NCBI GenBank assembly: GCA_016713535.1
Contig: JADJOY010000007.1
Span: 1-64,000 of the forward strand
Origin: JADJOY01 sp016713535 [NCBI: Deltaproteobacteria bacterium]
GTDB taxonomy: Bacteria > JADJOY01
Length of the DNA stretch: 64,000 nt
Direction: 5' to 3'
Below, piece by piece: positions 8,677 to 17,606 of this stretch. The translations under genes were made by a program, and so were the position numbers. Numbering within the stretch: position 1 is the first letter of the stretch; the number at the start of each line of letters is the position of its first letter. The notes beneath the pieces were generated by a model that was not told where the DNA came from, did no database searches, and saw nothing but the letters and a program-made list of their open reading frames with translations.

Positions 8677-9866
8677 CCGAGATCCTCGAGCGGCGCGCCT
8701 CGATCACCGGCATCGGCCAGAGCGCGGTCGGGCGGCGCCTCGGCCGCGCGGGGCTCGACCTCACCCTCGACGCGTGCCTCGCCGCGATCGCCGACGCCGG
8801 CCTCACCCGCCACGACATCGACGGCCTCGCCACCTACCCCGGCGCCGGCATCGGCACCGCGGGGTTCGCGGGCGCCGGGCTCACCGAGGTCCAGGACGCG
8901 CTGCGCCTCGACCTCGACTGGTTCGCGGGCGGCCACGAGGCCCCCGGCCAGCTGGGCTCGGTCGTGAGCGCGTGTCTGGCGGTGGCGTGTGGCCTCGCCA
9001 CCCACGTGCTGTGCTTCCGCACCGTGTGCGAGTCGAGCGCCCAGGGCGGCGGCGGACGCGCCGGGATCGGCGGCGGCGGTCGCGGCGGCTTCAAGGCGCG
9101 CGACGCGCTGCAGTGGACGCTGCCCTTCGGCGCGGCTTCCGCGGCCAACTGGCTGGCGCTCACGGCGCAGGCCCACTTCCACGCCTACGGCACGCGCCGC
9201 GAGCACCTGGGCGCGATCGCGATCAACGCGCGCAGGAACGCCGCGCGCAACCCGGCGGCGGTCTACCGCGACCCGCTGACGATGGAGGACTACCTCGCGG
9301 CGCGTCTGATCTCGACGCCGTTCGGGCTCTACGACTGCGACGTGCCGGTCGACGGCTCGACCGCGATCATCGTGTCGCGGGCGTCGGCGTGCGCCACGGT
9401 CGCCAAACGGCCGATCCGTGTCGAGGCGGTGGGCACCGCGATCCACGGGCGGCCGTCGTGGGACCAGTGGCACGACGTCACCAGCATGGCCGCGGTCGAC
9501 GCCGCCGCGATGATGTGGGACCGCACCGACCTCACCCCCGCCGACGTCGACGTCGCCGAGCTCTACGACGGCTTCAGCTTCCTGACGCTTGCGTGGCTCG
9601 AGGCGCTCGGCTTCTGCGGGCGCGGCGAGTCCGGTGAGCTCGTGGGCGACGGCCGCGCGATCGCCCTCGACGGCAACCTGCCGCTCGCGACCGGCGGCGG
9701 GCAGCTCTCGGCGGGGCGGCTCCACGGCTACGGCCACCTTCACGAAGCCGTGCTGCAACTCCGCGGCGAGGGCGGCGATCGCCAGGTGCCGGGCGGTCCG
9801 GAGGTGGCGGTGGTGTCCGCCGGCGGTGGTCCCCTCGCGGGCTGCATGCTGCTGACGCGGAGCTGA
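8673..9866 (+). CDS. Thiolase-fold lipid-transfer protein / aldolase (Ltp2-like)
   Basis: A 397-residue thiolase superfamily protein of the SCP2/lipid-transfer branch. The fold is shown by ASITGIGQSAVGRRLGR at the N-terminus, the AELYDGFSFLTLAWLEALGF segment, and the C-terminal DGNLPLATGGGQLSAGRLHGYGH to LRGEGGDRQV. The classical Cys/His thiolase dyad is not in a canonical context, while the Tyr of ELYD is conserved. In Ltp2 this pattern goes with retro-aldol cleavage of a hydroxyacyl-CoA instead of thiolysis. It overlaps the DUF35 gene by four bases and should act with it. Aldolase or thiolase activity cannot be separated from sequence alone. Confidence 0.88.
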   Translation: MTEILERRASITGIGQSAVGRRLGRAGLDLTLDACLAAIADAGLTRHDIDGLATYPGAGIGTAGFAGAGLTEVQDALRLDLDWFAGGHEAPGQLGSVVSACLAVACGLATHVLCFRTVCESSAQGGGGRAGIGGGGRGGFKARDALQWTLPFGAASAANWLALTAQAHFHAYGTRREHLGAIAINARRNAARNPAAVYRDPLTMEDYLAARLISTPFGLYDCDVPVDGSTAIIVSRASACATVAKRPIRVEAVGTAIHGRPSWDQWHDVTSMAAVDAAAMMWDRTDLTPADVDVAELYDGFSFLTLAWLEALGFCGRGESGELVGDGRAIALDGNLPLATGGGQLSAGRLHGYGHLHEAVLQLRGEGGDRQVPGGPEVAVVSAGGGPLAGCMLLTRS

Positions 9867-9894
9867 GCGTGAACGCGCAGCTCGGTACGACCTC

Positions 9895-9995
9895 GCTTGC
9901 CGCGAGCGGGTGGGGACAGGCCCCGCCCCTACGGTCCGAGGAGGGGCACGCGCCGCGTGCCCGGCGATACGACGGCCCCCTGCACCCACGATGGC
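9895..9995. repeat. REP elements between thiolase and permease genes
   Basis: One GGGGACAGGCCCCGCCCCTACG hairpin is followed by a reverse-oriented copy of the GTATCGCCGGGCACGC...GCGTGCCCCTCC repeat seen also at 13880, 19805, 19955 and 43850. The remainder to 10143 holds no gene that I can support. Confidence 0.65.
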
Positions 9996-10143
9996 GTGGC
10001 TCCCGGGTCGCCCTACAGTGAACGCGCGATCGGCGATGCAGCTCCGTCGCGTATCGCCGGTCGCGCAGCGCGCGACCCTCCGCCTCGCGACTGCGGGGAT
10101 CACGCGCCCGACGCAGCGGCGCCCTCACCCCCCTCACGCGCCC

Positions 10144-11031
10144 ATGAACCCGACCAACCCCGCCTCGCTGCCGCTCGCGATCCTCTACGGGACGCTGTCG
10201 GCGGTGGCGCTCTGCCTCGGCAAGGGCTTCCAGAAGTACGGCGTCGACTCGCTCTCCCAGCCGCGCCTCTGGCTCACCCGCGAGCACGGCCCGCGCTTCG
10301 CCATGTGGCTGCTCGGCACCGGCGGCATCGTCGCGTCGACGTTCCTGCTCTTCACCGCGTGCGCCTACGGCCCCGTGACCCTCGCCGCCGCGCTCTCGGG
10401 CACCGGCCTGGTTGCGCTCGCGATCTTCGCGACCGTGGTCCTCGGCGAGCGTCCGAGCCCGGCCGAGCTCGCCGGAATCGCCGCGATCGTCGCGGGCACC
10501 GCGCTCACCGGCTACTTCCAGCCCGCCAGCGCGACCGTCGCCGACTCGGGGGTCGCGGTGCAGCCGATCCTGGTCGGCCGCCTCGCCACGTTCTCGGCGA
10601 TCACCATCGGTGGTTCGATCGTGGGCCTGCTCTACGCGGTCTACTCGGGCAGCTCGCACGCGGGCGTGGTGCTCGGCAGCGTGTCGGGCTACTGCGGCGG
10701 CATCTCGGTGCTCTTCCAGAAGGGCGCGATGCTCCACTGCGCGTGTGACGACCTCTTCGCGGACGTCCCCGCCGTGCTGCGCAACCCGTTTTTCTACCCG
10801 TTCGTGGTGTTCGGGGTCCTCGACTTCGTGACCACGCAGATCGCCCTCAAGCGCGCGCGCGCGGTGACGGTCGTCCCCTGCTACCAGTCCTTCTACATGC
10901 TGGTGCCGATCGTGGGCGGGATGATCGGTTACGCCGAGCGCCTTGCGTGGCCGCAGCTCTTCGGGCTCGCGTGGCTTCTCGCGGGGGTGGTGCTCGTGTC
11001 CCGTTACCTGGCGCGCGAGTCGGCGGTCTGA
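10144..11031 (+). CDS. DMT/EamA-like multi-spanning permease
   Basis: A 295-residue integral membrane protein with about nine to ten hydrophobic segments, opening LPLAILYGTLSAVALCLGKGFQKYG and ending LFGLAWLLAGVVLVSRYLA. The layout (repeated halves, GALxxE-like ATVVLGERPSPAELAGIAAIVAGTALTGYF) places it in the drug/metabolite transporter superfamily, close to NIPA/EamA-type proteins. Substrate is not predictable. The ATG at 10144 is preferred to upstream in-frame starts because those translate the repeat sequence. It reads in the same direction as the SDR that follows 32 bases downstream. Confidence 0.8.
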   Translation: MNPTNPASLPLAILYGTLSAVALCLGKGFQKYGVDSLSQPRLWLTREHGPRFAMWLLGTGGIVASTFLLFTACAYGPVTLAAALSGTGLVALAIFATVVLGERPSPAELAGIAAIVAGTALTGYFQPASATVADSGVAVQPILVGRLATFSAITIGGSIVGLLYAVYSGSSHAGVVLGSVSGYCGGISVLFQKGAMLHCACDDLFADVPAVLRNPFFYPFVVFGVLDFVTTQIALKRARAVTVVPCYQSFYMLVPIVGGMIGYAERLAWPQLFGLAWLLAGVVLVSRYLARESAV

Positions 11032-11063
11032 GAGGATCGCGCCGCCGCACACGAGGGGAGCCC

Positions 11064-11830
11064 ATGGCGTTCACTGGCAAGGTCGCGCTCATCACCGGCG
11101 CGGGAAGCGGCATGGGCCAGCTCGCGGCGCAGAACCTCGCCAGGGCGGGGGCGAGCGTGGCCGCTCTCGACATCGACGAGGCCGGGCTCGAGCGAACCCG
11201 CGCCGCGCGGCAGTGCGTCGATCCGCACCTACCCTGTCGACGTGACGCGCTCGGACGCGGTCGCGGACGTGATCGAGCGCGTCGAGCGAGCTCGGCGCGA
11301 TCGATCGCGCGATGACCGCCGCTGGCGTGATGCCGATCGGTGCGCTCCTCGACCAGAGCGCCGCGCAGGTGAACCGCATCATGGCGATCAACTACGGCGG
11401 CACGGTGAACGTGACCCAGCGGGTGCTGCCGGGGATGCTGGCGCGCGGGCGCGGCGACCTCGTCCACTTCGGGTCGCTCGCGGGCTGGCTGCCGACGCTG
11501 CGCTTCGGCGCCTACGACGCGTCCAAGTTCGCGGTGATCGCCTACAGCGAGGTGCTCTACCACGAGAACCGCGGACGGGGTGTGCGCATGACGTGCGTCT
11601 GTCCGCCGGCGGTCTCGACGCCGATGTTCGAGAACATGAAGGACGGCGCCAAGTCGACGAAGTACTCACCGGTGCTGAGCGCGCAGCAGGTGCTCGACGC
11701 GATCGAGGAGTCGCTCGAGAGCGGCGAGCTCTGGTGCTTGCCGCGCTGGGGCGCGTTCACGATCTGGATCCGGCGGCTCATCCCGGGAGTGGCGTGGTGG
11801 TTCAACCACCGCATCGAAGGCGCGCCATAG
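11064..11830 (+). CDS. Short-chain dehydrogenase/reductase, two frameshifts
   Basis: The N-terminal Rossmann motif ALITGAGSGMGQLAA starts at ATG 11064 after a GGGGAG site. Reading shifts near 11213 into SIRTYPVDVTRSDAVADVIERVER and again near 11293 into ELGAIDRAMTAAGVMPIGALLDQ. The catalytic region YDASKFAVIAYSEVLYHEN and the substrate loop VSTPMFENMKD are then intact to the TAG at 11830. Restored length is about 255 residues, normal for a classical SDR using NAD(P)H. Two indels 80 bases apart in a gene whose remainder is well conserved suggest assembly error over decay. Substrate unknown. Confidence 0.8.
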
Positions 11831-13109
11831 CGGCGAGGCCCGTCCCCGCCCGCCGCCGCGCCGCCGCGCTGGTCGTCGCGGCGCTCGCGACCGCCGGCTG
11901 CAGCGGCGCGAGCGGGGGTGACGGCGCCAGCCGCGCGAGCCGCCTCGAGCGCGCGCTCGGCCTGGTGACCGCGGAGGCGCTGCGCACCCACGTCGAGACC
12001 CTCGCTGCGGACGACATGGAGGGGCGCCGCCCCGGCTCGGCGGGCCACGACCGCGCGCGCGACTACATCGCCCAGGCCCTCGCGGCGCGTGGCATCGAGC
12101 GCGGCGGCGCGGGCGGCACCTCGTACCTCCACACGTACCCGACCGCGCCCCAGCCCGAGTACCTCTATCCGTACCCGAACGGCTTCAACGTGGTGGGCGT
12201 CCACCGCGGCACGGTCGCGCCGAGCGAGATGGTGGTGGTCTCGGCCCACTACGACCACCTCGGCTACACCCGCGCGGGGCTGGTGATGAACGGCGCCTAC
12301 GACGACGCCACGGGGGTGGGGGCGCTGATCGAGCTGGCGAGCGCTTTCCGCCGCGCCGGCTACCAGGCGCGGCGCTCGGTGGTTTCCTGTTCAGTGACGA
12401 CGAGGACTCCGGCGACGGCGCCGCGAAGTGGATCCGCTCGCCGACGGTCGGAAACACGGACGACATCGTGTTCGGCATCTCCGTCGATCCCATCGGCCGC
12501 CCCAACATCCCGGGCTACGCGTGGACCGCGCTCTTCGGCCTCGAGCACAGCGCCGATCTCGAGGCACTCCTCCGGCCGTTGCTCCCGGGCATGAGCCGGC
12601 GCGACGTCGTCGCCGGCGATCGCTCGGTGATCCCGTTCTTCGAGAACGACCAAGACCGCTTCTTCGACGCCGGCATCCCGGCGGTGTGGTTCATGACGCC
12701 GGGCTTCAGCTTCTACCACCAGCCCAGCGACGACCCGGACACCGTCGACTACGACGTGCTCCTCGAGGCCACGAGCGTCCTCGCCAAGGTGATCGACGTG
12801 GTGGCGAACGACGATCGCCGCTACGGCTTCGCCGAGGAGGTGCCCGTGACGGCGCGCTCGCTCCTGCCGTATCGCACCGTGTTCCAGCACTTCGCGGGGG
12901 CGGAGGGCGTGCTCTCGCCGCTCGAGATCGGGATCGCCAGGAACGTGGTGACGCAGCTCGATCAGGTGGAGGCCGCGGGCACGATCACACCCGAGCGCGC
13001 GCGGCCGCTCGGCCTCGAGGCGACGGGGCTCATCTTCCTCGCGTCGGTGCTCCACCCGGGCGAGGTCCCGGTCCCCTTCCCCGCCGGCGCCACCGCCGCG
13101 GGGCGGTGA
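11797..13109 (+). CDS. M28-family zinc aminopeptidase, lipoprotein, one frameshift
   Basis: Begins within the end of the SDR gene (GTG 11797 or 11794). A twin-Arg-rich lead and lipobox (ALVVAALATAGCS) mark an exported lipoprotein. The peptidase M28 ligands are visible: SAHYDHLG, NGAYDDATGVGALIELA, and after a one-base shift at a T run near 12383, LFSDDEDSGDGAAKWI, then the final His in FSFYHQPSDDPDTVDYD. The C-terminal 100 residues (GVLSPLEIGIARNVVTQL onward) form a helical extension. Family members are Zn2-dependent exopeptidases. Restored length is about 437 residues. The frameshift removes one T from TTT and looks like a homopolymer error. Confidence 0.82.
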
Positions 13110-14030
13110 TCGCGCCACCTCCCCGGCGCGCCGGAGGCGCGCCCTCCCTAACGGGATCGCGACCGATCGGGATCGTACAGGGATCGGCGCTCGCGGCGGC
13201 GCGTGCGCGCTCGTCGTATCGCGCTTCCGGGCGTCGCGACGGCGCGCCCTCCGCAAGCGCGGAGGTCGCGCGCCGCGGCGACGGGACCGCCGATACGCGC
13301 AGGCGTCGCGTCGACGACCTCGCCGTTCCCGGTACGGACCGGGATCGATCGGCCTGGAGGGAGGCCGCGCCGTCGGCCGCCCCAGCGAGCGACCCTGGGG
13401 TCGTCGACGAAGCGACGACCCTCCATCGGAACCGACCGGCCTGGAGCGCGCCCGCTCCGTCGGGCGCCAGCGATCGATCCAGCTCGTACAGGGATCGGCG
13501 TTCGCGGCGGCGCGCAGCCTCGTCGTATCGCCGGGCGGGCCTCCGCACGGATCGGGATCATCGGCCTAGGCGGCGCTTCTGCACGTGCCCCTCACCCAGG
13601 GATCGCGCTTCCGGGGCGTCGCGAGGAACCGCCCGGCGCGGGCGCCACCCTTCGGGATCGAGGGACCGCGCTCCCGGCGGACGGCCCCGTCGATGCCGGG
13701 ACGCGTGCCCCGGCACCGGGTCGCGCCAGGAGGGCGCGCCGCTTGTGCCGCCCCAACCCCGACCTAGGGTCGTCGACGAAGCACCCCTCCATATCGGACA
13801 GGGGCGCGCTCGGGGGGGATCGATCGATCGAGACCGTACGGGGATCGGCGCTCGCGGCGCGCTGGGCGCGCGCTCGTCGTATCGCCGGGCTCGCGACGCG
13901 TGCCCCTCCGCACGGATCGGGATCGATCGGCCTGGAGGGCGGCCGCTTCGTCGGCCGCCCCACTCCCGCGATCCCCGGGGTCGTCGACGAAGCGACGACC
14001 CTCCAGCGGCGTCGCGTGACGCGCCGCCGC
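13110..14030. repeat. 920-base mosaic of palindromic repeats (BIME array)
   Basis: No gene is seen. The stretch is built from at least two repeat types. One is a pair of facing hairpins: TGGAGGG-GGCCG...CGGCCGCCC on the left and GGGGTCGTCGACGAAGCGAC...CCTCCA on the right, complete at 13353-13425 and 13931-14005 and partial near 13770-13795. The other is the CGTATCGCCGGGC-TCGCGACGCGTGCCCCTCC type at about 13215, 13527 and 13879. Shared linkers of the form GGGATCGATCG join them. It lies between the convergent 3' ends of the M28 peptidase and an SDR. Confidence 0.75.
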
Positions 14031-14819
14031 TCACGCGCGCAGGACGCAGGTCATGCCGCCGTCGACGCGCAGGGTCTGGCCGGTCACGTAGGCGGACGCG
14101 TCGCTGGCCAGGAACACCACCGCGCCCTTGATGTCGTCGGCGCCGCCGGGGCGCCTCGCGGGGACACCCGAGAGGAAGCGCTCGAGGCGCGCGGGGTCGC
14201 GGCGCAGGTACTCCATCATGTCGGTGTCGAAGAGCCCGGGCGCGATCGCGTTCACGCGGATCCCCTTCGACGCGAGCTTCACCGCCAGGTCCGTCGTCAG
14301 CGACACCACGGCCCCCTTGCTCGCGTTGTACGCGACCGCCGGCTGCTCGCCCTCCTCGGCGCCCACGAACGCCGACGTCGAGGCGAGGTTCACGATCGAG
14401 CCGCCACCCGCCTCCGCCATGTGGCGCGCGATGCGCTGGGTCAGGAGCCACAGCCCACGCACGTTGACCGCGAACACCTTGTCCCAGCCGTCGAGCGGGT
14501 ATTCGAGCGTCGGCGCGCCCCACACGATGCCGGCGTTGTTGACCAGCACGTCGAGGCGCGGCGTGGCGCCGAGCACCGCGTCCGCGAGCGCGCTCACGTC
14601 GTCGTTCTTACCGACGTCCGCCTTCACCGCGGTCGCCCGACCGCCGGCGGCTTCGATCTCCTTCACCACCTCCTCGCAGCGATCGAGCTTGCGCGACGCC
14701 ACGAACACCCGCGCACCACTCTCGGCGAGCCCGACCGCGATGTGGCGCCCGATGCCGCGCCCGCCGCCGGTCACGAGCGCGGTCTTGCCGGTGAGATCGA
14801 AGAGCTGGCGCGCGTTCAT
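14031..14819 (-). CDS. Short-chain dehydrogenase/reductase (FabG/RhlG-like)
   Basis: A 262-residue classical SDR with the full set of motifs: TGGGRGIG for cofactor binding, NNAG at the strand-4 turn, catalytic Ser in LASTSAFVG, and YNASKG with the catalytic Tyr and Lys. The C-terminus VTGQTLRVDGGMTCVLRA is typical of beta-hydroxyacyl dehydrogenases using NADP. The leading MNARQLFDLTGKTALVTGGGRGIG resembles RhlG/FabG-type 3-oxoacyl reductases and enzymes of phospholipid or acyl-CoA hydroxyl oxidation. ATG 14819 lies 35 bases from the palindromic operator at 14855, so it probably belongs to the same regulon as the ligase/P450 unit. Confidence 0.92.
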   Translation of the reverse strand: MNARQLFDLTGKTALVTGGGRGIGRHIAVGLAESGARVFVASRKLDRCEEVVKEIEAAGGRATAVKADVGKNDDVSALADAVLGATPRLDVLVNNAGIVWGAPTLEYPLDGWDKVFAVNVRGLWLLTQRIARHMAEAGGGSIVNLASTSAFVGAEEGEQPAVAYNASKGAVVSLTTDLAVKLASKGIRVNAIAPGLFDTDMMEYLRRDPARLERFLSGVPARRPGGADDIKGAVVFLASDASAYVTGQTLRVDGGMTCVLRA

Positions 14820-14854
14820 CCCAATCTCCCTCGCCGCCGCATTCGAAGCGGAAT

Positions 14855-14869
14855 TTGACGATCCGTCAA
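14855..14869. promoter_or_regulatory. Second copy of the TTGACG-N3-CGTCAA operator
   Basis: The palindrome (centre ATC) stands between divergent genes, 35 bases before the SDR start on the minus strand and 20 bases before the CoA-transferase start on the plus strand. Architecture and half-sites equal those of the 8061 site, pointing to one regulator controlling both promoter pairs. Confidence 0.68.
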
Positions 14870-14889
14870 CTTTCTCCTAAACGCTCCGA

Positions 14890-16054
14890 ATGACCGCTCC
14901 CGGCCCCGCGACGCGGCCTCTCCACGGCGTGCGCGTCGTCGACCTCACGACGATGATCTCGGGGCCGATGACCACCGCGATCCTCGCCGACCAGGGCGCC
15001 GACGTCATCAAGATCGAGCCCCCCGGGCGGGGCGACGGGATCCGCCACCTCGGCGCCAGCCGCGGCGGCGTCTCGGCGATCTTCCAGACGCTCAATCGCG
15101 GCAAGCGCTCGCTGGTCCTCGACCTCAAGCAGCCCGCCGACCTCGGCGTGCTCCACCGCCTGGTCGCGACCGCCGACGTCTTCATCCAGAACCTGCGCCC
15201 GCGCGTCGCCGAGCGCCTCGGAGTCGGCGAGAGCGAGCTCAGGCGCTCACGACCCGACCTCGTCTACGTGTCCGTGAGCGGCTTCGGCGAGCACGGCCCG
15301 TACGCCGAGCGGCGCGTCTACGACATCGTGATCCAGGGAATCTCGGGCATGGCGGTGTCGCAGTCCGATCCCGCCACGCGCCGCCCCGAGCTGATCCGCA
15401 ACGTGGTGTGCGACAAGATCACCGCGCTCTACGCGGCGCAGGCGATCACCGCGGCGCTCTTCGACCGCGCCCGCGGCAACGGCGGTCGCCGTGCGCCTCG
15501 CGATGCTCGACGCGGCGGTGTCGTTCCTGTGGCCCGACGTGATGCAGGACTGCACCTACCTGGGCGACGACGTGAAGCGTGGCCCGTCGCTGCTCGGCAT
15601 CGTGCGCATCCACCCCACCCAGGACGGCTGGGTCACGATGCTGGCCCTCACCGACGACGACTTCGCGGCGGTGTGCCGCGCACTCGGCCGCGACGAGCTC
15701 GCCCGCGACCCGGCGTTTCGCACCTCGCGCGAGCGCCTCACCCACGCCGACGGGCTGGCACCCTTGCTCGACGACGCCACCCGCGCCTTCACCACCGAGG
15801 AGGCGTGCGCGCGGCTCGAGAAGGAAGGGATCGCGTGCGGCGGCGTGGTGCCGCCCGAGCACGTCCACGCCGACCCGCAGGTGATCGCGAACGAGGCGGT
15901 CGCGGAGTGCGCCGACGCGCGCTTCGGCGCGGTGCGGATGGCGGCGCCGGTGGCGCGCTTCGGCGACTCCCGCGCGCCGATCGAACGGCTGGCACCGCTG
16001 CTCGGCGAGCACACCGACGAGATCCTGAGCGAGCTGGGGCTCGCGCCGCGCTGA
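14890..16054 (+). CDS. Family III acyl-CoA transferase (CaiB/BaiF), one frameshift
   Basis: Moves CoA between carboxylic acids through an aspartyl intermediate. The N-terminal part shows the family signature GVRVVDLTTMISGPMTTAILADQGADVIKIEPP, RGKRSLVLDLK and VSVSGFGEHGPYAERRVYDIVIQG, whose early Asp/Glu region carries the catalytic acid. One extra base near 15480 breaks the frame; the continuation RLAMLDAAVSFLWPDVMQD to LLGEHTDEILSELGLA completes the family fold and its C-terminal G-EHT motif. Restored length is about 388 residues. It faces an SDR across the shared operator and is followed by another SDR, consistent with acyl-CoA catabolism. Confidence 0.88.
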
Positions 16055-16133
16055 CCGCGAGCGCCGCCGCACACCGCACGCCGCGCCCACCCGGCCCAGC
16101 CGCCCACACCCACACGCAACCCGAGGAGGACCG

Positions 16134-17042
16134 ATGGGATCGCTCGAAGGGAAGGCCGCCGCCGTCACCGGCGCGGGACGCGGCATCGGCCGCGCGCACG
16201 TCCTGCAGCTCGCCGCCGCGGGAGCCGCGGTGATCGTCAACGACGTCGACGGCGACGAGGCCGAGCGCGTCGCCAGCGAGGTCCGCGAGCGCGGCGGCCA
16301 GGCCGCGGCGAGCACCGCCGACATCGCCACCCAGGCGGGCGCCGAGGAACTGGTGCGGCAGTGCGTCACCGCCTTCGGCAAGATCGACGTATTGGTCGCG
16401 AACGCAGGCATCGCCCGCGACAAGACGTTCCTCAAGATGACCGAGGAGGACTTCACGGCGGTGTGGAAGGTCCACGTGATGGGGACCTTCTTCACGTGCC
16501 AGGCGGCGGCCAAGCAGATGGTCGAGCAAGGCCACGGCGGTGTGCTCCTCACCACCACCTCGGCGGCCCACTTCGGGAACTTCGGGCAGACCAACTACGC
16601 GGCGGCGAAGGGTGCCATCGCCTCGATGACCTACACCATGGCCATGGAGCTCGCCCGCTACGGGATCCGCGTCAACGGCATCTCGCCGGCGGGCACCACG
16701 CGGCTCAGCGCGACCTTCAAGGGGCCGGACGGCAAGGAGCGGCCGATGCCGTTCATCGACCCCGAGCTCAACGGCCCGATGCTCGTGTACCTGGCGAGCG
16801 ACGAGGGCAACTACATCTCCGGCCAGGTGTTCGGCACCGGCGCCGACCGCCTGACACTGCTGGCGCAGCCGCAGTACGCCCATGGGATGGTGAAGCCGGG
16901 CGGGTGGACGCTCGACGACATCCGCAAGCACTTCCGGTCGAACCTCGGCAACCGTCTCGAGCCGCTCGGCGTCCAGAAGCGCCCGTATCCCTGGTACGAC
17001 GGCATCAAGCCGCCCGCGAAGGAGGGAGGCGTCGGCATGTAG
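16134..17042 (+). CDS. Short-chain dehydrogenase/reductase, peroxisomal-MFE-type
   Basis: A 302-residue SDR whose N-terminus (GKAAAVTGAGRGIGRAHVLQLAAAGAAVIVND) matches the 3-hydroxyacyl-CoA dehydrogenase domain of multifunctional enzyme type 2 and related FabG-like proteins. Catalytic residues are in TTTSAAHFGNFGQTNYAAAKGA. About 40 residues after the fold (GGWTLDDIRKHFRSNLGNRLEP) are extra and match MFE-type SDR tails. A GAGGAG site precedes ATG 16134. It is likely co-transcribed with the CoA-transferase 80 bases upstream. The TAG stop is the first bases of a GTAGGGGCGACC-type REP hairpin. Confidence 0.9.
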   Translation: MGSLEGKAAAVTGAGRGIGRAHVLQLAAAGAAVIVNDVDGDEAERVASEVRERGGQAAASTADIATQAGAEELVRQCVTAFGKIDVLVANAGIARDKTFLKMTEEDFTAVWKVHVMGTFFTCQAAAKQMVEQGHGGVLLTTTSAAHFGNFGQTNYAAAKGAIASMTYTMAMELARYGIRVNGISPAGTTRLSATFKGPDGKERPMPFIDPELNGPMLVYLASDEGNYISGQVFGTGADRLTLLAQPQYAHGMVKPGGWTLDDIRKHFRSNLGNRLEPLGVQKRPYPWYDGIKPPAKEGGVGM

Positions 17043-17143
17043 GGGCGACCGTCAGGTCGCCCGGGAGCGGGATCGATCAGCCCCGCGCAAGTCCCGCGAC
17101 GTGGTAATCCAGGCATCCACAAGCGTCCTGGAGGGACCCCACG

Positions 17144-17494
17144 ATGAAGGACTTCACGCCTCGCATGTGGATCTACGCCGCGCTCGCGGTGGTTGGCCTG
17201 GTGGTGCCGTGGTACTTCAACATCCAGTTCATGCGCGAGCACCCACACGGGTTCGCGCTCGGTGCCTTCGTCGCGGGCGGCTACGCCAACTCGGCGGCGG
17301 CGTCACTCACCAGCGATCTCACCGCCGGGGCGATGGCGTTCCTGATCTGGATGCTCGGCGAGTCGCGCCGGCTGGGCATGCGCTTCGGCTGGGTCTACGG
17401 GCTCCTGCTCTTCTTCGTCGCGTTCGGCTTCGCCTGCCCGCTCTTTCTCTTGATGCGCGAGCGGCACATCCGCATCTCGCGCGGCGGGGCCTGA
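17144..17494 (+). CDS. DUF2834-like small membrane protein
   Basis: A 116-residue protein with three hydrophobic helices (MWIYAALAVVGLVVPWYFNIQF; SLTSDLTAGAMAFLIWML; WVYGLLLFFVAFGFACPLFLL). The spacing and the WYFNIQFM...ANSAAASLTSDL segment match the DUF2834 family found in many Proteobacteria and Actinobacteria. Function is unknown. A GGAGGG ribosome site lies at 17130-17136. It is probably monocistronic, ending before an inverted-repeat BIME that separates it from the convergent kinase gene. Confidence 0.85.
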   Translation: MKDFTPRMWIYAALAVVGLVVPWYFNIQFMREHPHGFALGAFVAGGYANSAAASLTSDLTAGAMAFLIWMLGESRRLGMRFGWVYGLLLFFVAFGFACPLFLLMRERHIRISRGGA

Positions 17495-17510
17495 CGCGCG
17501 GTTCGGCGTT

Positions 17511-17570
17511 CGTAGCGCGGGGGCTCGTCCCCCGCCGGTGACCGTGCGGGGGACGAGCCCCCGCGCTACG
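17511..17570. repeat. BIME: perfect 25-base inverted repeat, 10-base spacer (copy 1)
   Basis: Left arm 17511-17535 (CGTAGCGCGGGGGCTCGTCC...) and right arm 17546-17570 are exact reverse complements separated by 10 bases. Each arm is itself a small hairpin (GCGGGGG-CTCGT-CCCCCGC). Between convergent genes it may also end transcription, but there is no T tract. Confidence 0.85.
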
Positions 17571-17606
17571 GCCCCCGCCGGCGATCGATCGAGCGCGCGC
17601 CGCTCG

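Noticed and set aside
13110-14030. CRISPR array
   Set aside because: Repeats are palindromic, of different lengths and irregularly spaced; there are no uniform spacers and no cas genes.
17511-17570. Intrinsic terminator
   Set aside because: The long stem lacks a T tract, and identical elements occur between same-strand genes, so BIME is the better label.
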